Positions 58,932 to 64,000 of a DNA stretch of 64,000 bases are shown piece by piece. The notes under the pieces are model-generated. The model searched no databases. It worked only from the letters and a program-made list of their open reading frames with translations, and was not told where the DNA came from. The stretch is taken from the NCBI GenBank assembly GCA_033762715.1, contig JANRLL010000016.1, positions 62,001 to 126,000 of the forward strand, written 5' to 3'. The translations under genes and the position numbers were made by a program. Source of the stretch: JANRLL01 sp033762715 (lineage in GTDB: Bacteria; Pseudomonadota; Alphaproteobacteria; Rickettsiales; SXRF01). How positions within the stretch are numbered: position 1 is the first letter of the stretch; every line of letters begins with the position of its first letter.

Positions 58932-59322
58932 TAATACTTCTAAAGGGTCGGGAATCGAACCCTTGGGTTCGCCACCGCGCTTAGAAAGCGCGGCTATATT
59001 ATTACAAGTTAGGCAAATCTTTGATTTTCCGGCGCCCGGATCACCATTACATTTTAAATATCACCATGTTCGTTGCCGCCCGCCAACCCAACTCACATGG
59101 CGAAGAAAAAGGCCCCTTCATGGGGCATTTTTCAATGCCTATAAAGGGTTTAGGAGTCGTCTCCACCCATTACTTCGCCCCAATGTGAAATAAGCAATTT
59201 TGTTACCCATTGATAAATAATAATTTTGTTTATATCGTATTTGCTCTGTTTTCGAAGTATTTTTGATTTAATTGCAATATTATCTTAATATATCATTAGG
59301 TTAATGTTGTTATGATTAAATC
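58932..59322. other. Non-coding scar with duplicated tRNA 3' end, duplicated terminator and tRNA-like remnant
   Basis: About 390 bp with no supported gene. It holds: (a) on the minus strand, a T-arm-like GGGTTCGATTCCC (58950–58962) and an anticodon-stem-like hairpin CCGCGC-TTTCTAA-GCGCGG (58975–58993, TCT at the anticodon position) that do not complete a tRNA; (b) a 16-bp direct repeat of the tRNA-Lys 3' end, GCCCGGATCACCATTA, at 59034–59049 (original 58888–58903); (c) a 21-bp repeat of the terminator at 59106–59126 (original 58904–58924). From 59200 onward it is AT-rich leader of the next gene. This looks like a decayed duplication or integration scar. Confidence 0.6.
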
Positions 59323-59850
59323 ATGTCCCAAAATAGTCTTCAACCTATGGCTCTATATCATTGTACGTGTCAGGCGAAGCGTTGTGGTGCAGCAACCTTA
59401 GCATTTATTATGGCATTTTCTCTCGCTCCAGATCCAGCTGTAGCTGATGATGAAGAGGGTATCGAGGATTTACTCGCCCAATTCACCCGTAGCATGGTGG
59501 TGGTGTTTGTGGCTTCTGAGATGTGTAAAGACACCTTGAAAACCAATCTTCCGAACTATGCCGACACCATTCGCACCTATCTAACGCAATATTATCCTAA
59601 GGGCATTGGCTATTGGGTATTGCCGATGGTGACCGAGCGCGAAAAGAATAAGAAGAAATGTAATTCCATGTTGCAAGAGCGTTTGATGTATTATCAAACC
59701 ACCAGCCGTGAATTCACCTATAGCTATCCGGCAGAGCCTCTTCCGCCGGTGTTGGTTGCGATGCGCAATAACGACTATCAAAATCCAAGCCATATGTATG
59801 GTGTAAGAGGTCGTCTGTTGCCAACTGTCGTAGCGCCTTCTCAATATTAA
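59323..59850 (+). CDS. Uncharacterised, possibly exported protein
   Basis: A 175-residue protein. A hydrophobic stretch at about 24–42 (AATLAFIMAFSLAPDPAVA) ending AVADDEE looks like a signal peptide with a long, Cys-containing N-region. If the real start is further in, the peptide would be more typical. The mature part has Cys and many Tyr (RTYLTQYYPKGIGYWVLP, ERLMYYQTTSREFTYSYP). No family is recognised. The upstream 100 bp are very AT-rich and hold TTAA-rich, promoter-like sequence. It stands alone between the tRNA scar and kdp. Confidence 0.6.
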   Translation: MSQNSLQPMALYHCTCQAKRCGAATLAFIMAFSLAPDPAVADDEEGIEDLLAQFTRSMVVVFVASEMCKDTLKTNLPNYADTIRTYLTQYYPKGIGYWVLPMVTEREKNKKKCNSMLQERLMYYQTTSREFTYSYPAEPLPPVLVAMRNNDYQNPSHMYGVRGRLLPTVVAPSQY

Positions 59851-59966
59851 AAATCATATAAATCATAATATTACATCGAGTCATCGCGTATGACTTGACT
59901 CTGCCTCTCATGCTCTTATGATGCGGCTCGCTTAGTGATAAGCGGATCAAGTTAGAGTATTAAGCA

Positions 59967-60059
59967 ATGTCCATCGCTTCCATACTAGCCGTATCTGCCG
60001 TGTTGTTCGTAAGCACAGCGCTATTGCTCTTATTATGTAAAAATCTCCGAGAAGAGTGA
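59967..60059 (+). CDS. Candidate 30-residue membrane protein upstream of kdpF
   Basis: ATG to TGA encodes MSIASILAVSAVLFVSTALL followed by LLLCKNLREE, a single hydrophobic helix with a charged C-terminal tail. It lies 5 bp before kdpF, and its last codons (GAAGAG) serve as the likely kdpF ribosome-binding site, so the two look coupled. It has the size and plan of KdpF but a different sequence. A role in the Kdp complex is inference. Confidence 0.5.
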   Translation: MSIASILAVSAVLFVSTALLLLLCKNLREE

Positions 60060-60064
60060 TTGTT

Positions 60065-60151
60065 ATGATATACGCTATTCTAGCTGTCGTGACCGCTCTC
60101 TTATTTGTCTATCTGCTTGCCGCGCTGCTCAAGCCGGAGCTTTTCCCTTAA
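60065..60151 (+). CDS. kdpF: Potassium-transporting ATPase subunit KdpF
   Basis: A 28-residue single-helix peptide, MIYAILAVVTALLFVYLLAA followed by LLKPELFP. The ending KPExF is the KdpF hallmark. It stabilises the KdpABC complex in the membrane. The gene lies 12 bp before kdpA and is too short for routine gene calling. Confidence 0.9.
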   Translation: MIYAILAVVTALLFVYLLAALLKPELFP

Positions 60152-60163
60152 TTATCCTGTGTT

Positions 60164-61864
60164 ATGTATTCCCTCCTACTGATCATTATCTGTCTTGCCA
60201 TTACCTTGCTGTGCATTAAACCGCTCGGCACCTATATCGCGCGCGTACTAAGCGGAGAACGCGTATGGCTTACCTTGATAATTGGGCGCGTTGAACGCGG
60301 TATTTACCGCCTGGCTGGTATTGATCCCAATGTAGAAATGGGATGGTGTGGCTATGCGTTTTCTATTCTGCTGGTGAGCGCGTTTTCTTTTGTACTGCTT
60401 TTTGCGATCTTGGTGTTTCAACATCTATTGCCGCTGAATCCACAAGCGCTTCCAGCTGTGTCAGCTGATCTGGCGTTTAACATTGCCGTCAGTTTTATTA
60501 CTAACAGCAATTGGCAAAGCTATGGTTGCGAGACGACACTTAGTTATTTTTCACAGCTCGTTGGCCTCACGGTGCAGAATTTCATATCAGCATCGGTGGG
60601 TATAGCGGTTGCCATCGCTTTATTCCGCGGTATTGCGCGCAAGCAGATGCAGACCATTGGCAATGCCTACGCTGACATAACCCGCGCTATTTTATATGTG
60701 CTATTGCCGCTGTCGCTGCTCTTTGCGTTGGTATTGGTGTCGCAAGGCGTGATTCAAAACCTGCAAAGCTATACGGGATATACGACGTTAGAAGGCGCCA
60801 ATATGAGCATGGCACAAGGCCCTGCCGCTTCACAAGTGGCGATTAAAATGCTGGGCACCAATGGTGGCGGCTTTTTTAATGCCAACAGCTCGCATCCGTT
60901 TGAAAACCCAACACCGCTGACCAATCTGTTGCAGTTGGTTTCCATTTTGCTGTTGCCCGCTTCGTTGATTTATACCTTTGGTGTCATGGCGGGTGATCGC
61001 CGGCAAGGCTGGATTCTGCTTGCAGCGATGACGGTGATGTTTATACCGCTGGTGCTGCTTGCGATGTATACGGAAGAGCAACCTAATCCTAAATTCGATT
61101 CGCTGATCGTACAGCCGCATGGCAGCATGGAGGGTAAAGAACAGCGTATTGGTGTCAGCGCGTCCGTGTTCTGGGCCATTGCCACCACCGCCACTTCAAA
61201 TGGCTCTGTCAATGCCATGCACGATTCGTTTAATCCACTGACCAGCCTGTTCCCGCTGGTATTGATGCAGTTTGGTGAAGTGATTTTTGGCGGTATCGGC
61301 AGCGGCGCTTACGGCATGATTATCTACGTATTATTTACCGTATTCATCGGCGGCCTCATGGTGGGGCGCACGCCGGAATATTTGGGCAAAAAGCTCGGGC
61401 CATATGAAATTAAAATGGCATCCTTGGTGTTGATTATACCAGCGATTTGCGTGTTGCTGGGATCGGCGCTGGCGGTGTTGACCGAGGCAGGTCGCAGCGC
61501 CACGCTCAATGTTGGCTCGCAAGGCTTCAGCGAAATACTCTATGCGTTTTCTTCGGCATCTAACAATAACGGCAGCGCGCTTGCCGGATTATCGGCCAAC
61601 TCACCATTCTATAATATAGCGCTCGGCATATGCATGTTTGTGGGTCGTTACTGGCTGATCATTTTCGTACTCGCTCTTGCCGGTTCATTGGCTAAGAAAA
61701 ATACGGTACCGTTTAACCAAGGCACCTTGCCAACCCACACGCCGCTTTTCCTCGTGATGCTGGTGGGAGCTATTATATTGCTTGATGTGCTTACCTACTT
61801 ACCGGCGCTCGCCTTGGGCCCTATTGCGGAGCATCTGCATGTATTTATGGAGCAAGCATCATGA
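60164..61864 (+). CDS. kdpA: Potassium-transporting ATPase, potassium-binding subunit
   Basis: A 566-residue channel-like subunit that binds and conducts K+ in the inner membrane. It has about ten transmembrane segments. Selectivity-filter regions are visible as TNSNWQSYGCETTLSYFSQL, GTNGGGFFNANSSHPFENPT, TATSNGSVNAMHDSF and SNNNGSALAGL. It overlaps kdpB by 4 bp. Kdp is normally induced by K+ limitation through KdpDE, which are not in the window. Confidence 0.96.
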   Translation: MYSLLLIIICLAITLLCIKPLGTYIARVLSGERVWLTLIIGRVERGIYRLAGIDPNVEMGWCGYAFSILLVSAFSFVLLFAILVFQHLLPLNPQALPAVSADLAFNIAVSFITNSNWQSYGCETTLSYFSQLVGLTVQNFISASVGIAVAIALFRGIARKQMQTIGNAYADITRAILYVLLPLSLLFALVLVSQGVIQNLQSYTGYTTLEGANMSMAQGPAASQVAIKMLGTNGGGFFNANSSHPFENPTPLTNLLQLVSILLLPASLIYTFGVMAGDRRQGWILLAAMTVMFIPLVLLAMYTEEQPNPKFDSLIVQPHGSMEGKEQRIGVSASVFWAIATTATSNGSVNAMHDSFNPLTSLFPLVLMQFGEVIFGGIGSGAYGMIIYVLFTVFIGGLMVGRTPEYLGKKLGPYEIKMASLVLIIPAICVLLGSALAVLTEAGRSATLNVGSQGFSEILYAFSSASNNNGSALAGLSANSPFYNIALGICMFVGRYWLIIFVLALAGSLAKKNTVPFNQGTLPTHTPLFLVMLVGAIILLDVLTYLPALALGPIAEHLHVFMEQAS

Positions 61865-63921
61865 GTGCCGTGCCAAAACCCAATATCATGCAAGCGCTGA
61901 TTACCTCGTTTCGCAAATTGTCGCCGCGCACGCAGCTGCGCAATCCGGTTATGTTTACGGTTTATATCGGCTCGCTAGTCGTAAGCGGGATCTATATTGC
62001 CGAGCAATTGGGTATGGCAGCCACACCTGGCGAGCCAAGCTGGTTTGCATTGTGGGTTGCTATTTGGCTGTGGTTTACGGTGCTATTTGCCAATTTTGCC
62101 GAAAGCATCGCTGAAGGCCGTGGTAAGGCGCAGGCGGAATCGCTCAAAGCATTGCGCAAAGATGTGCAGGCTAAAAAAATTAGAAGCGCCAAAAGCCGCG
62201 ATGATCACCAGATGGTGTCAGCATCAATGCTGCGCAAAGATGATTTGGTGCTGGTGGAAGCCGGTGATTTTATTCCAGGCGATGGCCAAGTTATGCAAGG
62301 CATTGCTTCAGTTGATGAAAGCGCGATTACCGGCGAAAGCGCGCCGGTGATTCGTGAATCGGGCGGCGACAGCGATGCGGTAACCGGTGGCACGCGTGTG
62401 CTGTCTGACTGGTTGATTATCCGAATTACGGCCAATGCCGGTGAATCCTTTATTGATCGCATGGTGTCGTTGGTCGAAGGCGCGAAGCGCCAAAAAACCC
62501 CCAATGAAATTGCGCTCTCAATTTTGCTTGCGGGCCTAACACTTATCTTCTTGCTGGCCGTTGCCACTTTGCTGCCTTTTTCCTGGTTTGCTATTCATCA
62601 AACCGGTGATGGCTCTATAGTAAGTGTCACGGTGTTGATTGCTCTGCTGGTGTGTTTAAGCCCTACTACTATTGGCGGCTTGCTATCTGCCATCGGCATC
62701 GCCGGTATGAACCGTCTGCTCAAAGCCAATGTGATTGCTTCATCGGGCCGCGCGGTAGAGGCGGCTGGCGACGTAAACGTATTGCTGCTTGATAAGACCG
62801 GTACCATTACCCATGGCAATCGCCAAGCCGAAGAATTCTATCCGGCAGAAGGGGTGTCGATTCAGATCCTGGCAGAAGCTGCGCTTATTTCTTCACTGGC
62901 CGATCAAACGCCAGAAGGCAAAAGTATTGTCGCACTTGCCCGCCGCAAATACCAAATTGCAGAAACAGTGGCGCTGCCAGCCGAAGCACAGATGATTGAG
63001 TTTTCGGCTGAGACACGTTTTTCGGGTGTGCGCATGCCCAACCGGCAGATTTTAAAGGGTGCAGCTGATGCTATTGAGAACTACCTCAAAAGCGCTAACA
63101 CCTGCATTCCCGATGAGGTGCGCACGCGGGTTGAATCCATTGGCCGTATTGGTGGTACGCCGCTAGTGGTGGTGGATGGCGCGCGCGTATTGGGTGCGGT
63201 CTATTTAAAAGACATCGTAAAGCACGGCATTAAAGAGCGCTTAGCCGACCTACGCCGTATGGGTATTAAAAGCATCATGATCACCGGTGATAATCCGCTG
63301 ACGGCTGCTGCGATTGCCGCTGAAGCTGGTGTGGATGATTACTTGGCGCAGGCAACACCGGAAGCAAAGTTGAAGTTGATTCGCAAAATGCAAACTGGTG
63401 GTGAGTTGGTTGCGATGGTGGGTGATGGTACGAATGACGCGCCCGCACTCGCACAGTCTGACGTAGCTGTGGTGATGAATTCAGGCACGCAAGCGGCTAA
63501 AGAAGCCGGCAATATGATCGATCTGGATTCCGATCCGACCAAGCTGATTGAGATTGTAGAAATCGGCAAGCAGCTGCTGATGACGCGCGGTTCGCTGACC
63601 ACGTTTTCCATCGCCAACGATCTGGCGAAATATTTTGCGATTATTCCAGCGGCTTTTGCTAGCACCTATCCGGCGCTGAGCATTCTCAATATTATGCAGC
63701 TGGCATCGCCCATATCAGCGATGTTGTCTGCTGTTATATTCAATGCGTTGATTATCGTGGCGTTGATTCCACTGGCGCTTAGAGGCGTGAAATACAGTCC
63801 GGCAAGTGCTTCGGAATTGCTGCGCAGAAACCTGCTGATCTATGGTCTGGGCGGTGTCATTGTGCCCTTTATTGGTATCAAGGTAATTGATATGGCGCTG
63901 GCCAGCATGGGGATATTATGA
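61861..63921 (+). CDS. kdpB: Potassium-transporting ATPase, ATP-hydrolysing subunit
   Basis: A 686-residue P-type ATPase subunit. The phosphorylation motif is LLLDKTGTITHGNR, the actuator motif is SAITGESAPVIRESG, and the hinge motif is VGDGTNDAPALAQSDVAVVM. The Lys-rich KLKLIRKMQTGG block is also typical. It couples ATP hydrolysis to K+ import by KdpA. It overlaps kdpA and kdpC by 4 bp each (ATGA). Confidence 0.97.
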   Translation: MSAVPKPNIMQALITSFRKLSPRTQLRNPVMFTVYIGSLVVSGIYIAEQLGMAATPGEPSWFALWVAIWLWFTVLFANFAESIAEGRGKAQAESLKALRKDVQAKKIRSAKSRDDHQMVSASMLRKDDLVLVEAGDFIPGDGQVMQGIASVDESAITGESAPVIRESGGDSDAVTGGTRVLSDWLIIRITANAGESFIDRMVSLVEGAKRQKTPNEIALSILLAGLTLIFLLAVATLLPFSWFAIHQTGDGSIVSVTVLIALLVCLSPTTIGGLLSAIGIAGMNRLLKANVIASSGRAVEAAGDVNVLLLDKTGTITHGNRQAEEFYPAEGVSIQILAEAALISSLADQTPEGKSIVALARRKYQIAETVALPAEAQMIEFSAETRFSGVRMPNRQILKGAADAIENYLKSANTCIPDEVRTRVESIGRIGGTPLVVVDGARVLGAVYLKDIVKHGIKERLADLRRMGIKSIMITGDNPLTAAAIAAEAGVDDYLAQATPEAKLKLIRKMQTGGELVAMVGDGTNDAPALAQSDVAVVMNSGTQAAKEAGNMIDLDSDPTKLIEIVEIGKQLLMTRGSLTTFSIANDLAKYFAIIPAAFASTYPALSILNIMQLASPISAMLSAVIFNALIIVALIPLALRGVKYSPASASELLRRNLLIYGLGGVIVPFIGIKVIDMALASMGIL

Positions 63922-64000
63922 TCGATCAGCCGTTTAAGACCACCGAATGCAAAACATCGCACACCATTCGCACACCTGTGGTGCTGCTATTGCTAGTGAC
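63918..64000 (+). CDS. kdpC: Potassium-transporting ATPase subunit KdpC, 3' end missing
   Basis: The first 27 residues are visible: a polar N-terminus (MIDQPFKTTECKTSHTIRTP) followed by the start of a membrane helix (VVLLLLV). This agrees with the single-span KdpC plan. Its ATG overlaps the kdpB stop (ATGA). The rest lies beyond the window. Assigned mainly by position in the kdpFABC operon. Confidence 0.85.
   Translation, partial: MIDQPFKTTECKTSHTIRTPVVLLLLV

Noticed and set aside
58945..58993. A second tRNA gene on the minus strand
   Set aside because: A T-loop and an anticodon-like hairpin are present, but there is no acceptor stem, D-arm or CCA end; it was kept only as a remnant.
1..64000. 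CRISPR arrays, rRNA operon, complete insertion sequences
   Set aside because: I found no regularly spaced repeat array, no rRNA sequence and no transposase gene on reading both strands.

Overview
The window is a gene-dense, mostly housekeeping chromosomal segment of an alphaproteobacterium with moderate GC. Support for that placement: a class I lysyl-tRNA synthetase, the argH–lptM–lysA order, an MJ0042/DUF3426 zinc-ribbon gene beside ftsE, a compact tatABC–serS–surE–pcm–nlpD run, sdhCDAB, bactofilin, and a CtrA-type TTAA-N7-TTAAC site before a chemoreceptor. Biosynthetic genes (argH, lysA, thrB, thiC), a chemoreceptor and a Kdp potassium pump argue for an organism able to live free rather than a strongly reduced endosymbiont. 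I cannot name the genus. The relatives I would test first are Micavibrio-like, Rhodospirillales and Rickettsiales/Holosporales lineages.

Layout. 1–10.9 kb: dgt (5' end outside the window), argS, an SPOR protein, nagZ, an M50 protease, tatABC, serS, surE, pcm and nlpD, nearly all on the plus strand and many overlapping. 11–13.9 kb: a PfkB-family kinase, then minus-strand DUF815 ATPase and sulfotransferase genes. 14–19.8 kb: one 1,936-residue protein with four tandem GlcNAc-transferase-like (GT60/PF11397-type) modules, a cysteine-less peroxiredoxin-like module and two 2-oxoglutarate/Fe(II) dioxygenase modules. 19.8–28 kb: lysK, a HAD phosphatase, a thioredoxin-like protein, argH, lptM, lysA, hpt, the zinc-ribbon protein, and ftsE without ftsX. 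28–36.9 kb: a second PfkB kinase, sdhCDAB, thrB, rnhA and a chemoreceptor. 37–43.4 kb: bactofilin, a flavin reductase, mutY, an SGNH esterase, thiC and carbonic anhydrase. 43.4–47.5 kb: small unknown genes and an M3 peptidase. 47.5–53 kb: glnA and glnB separated by an antiparallel amidoligase-like gene, then VOC, bfd, bfr and a cyclophilin. 53–57.2 kb: queA and tgt separated by a Fic–Toprim fusion gene and a VirB2-like pilin gene. 57.2–60 kb: ydbH–ynbE–ydbL, tRNA-Lys and a scarred repeat region. 60–64 kb: kdpFAB and the start of kdpC.

Three loci stand out. (1) The large enzyme joins in one chain the two activities that in the eukaryotic Skp1 pathway are a prolyl 4-hydroxylase and the GT60 GlcNAc transferase acting on the resulting hydroxyproline, so it is a candidate bacterial hydroxylate-then-glycosylate system. 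A sulfotransferase gene is transcribed divergently 62 bp away. (2) A Fic domain fused to a Toprim domain sits with a pilin gene between queA and tgt. (3) An amidoligase/glutamine-synthetase-fold-like gene sits backwards between glnB and glnA. All three are inferred from sequence motifs alone.
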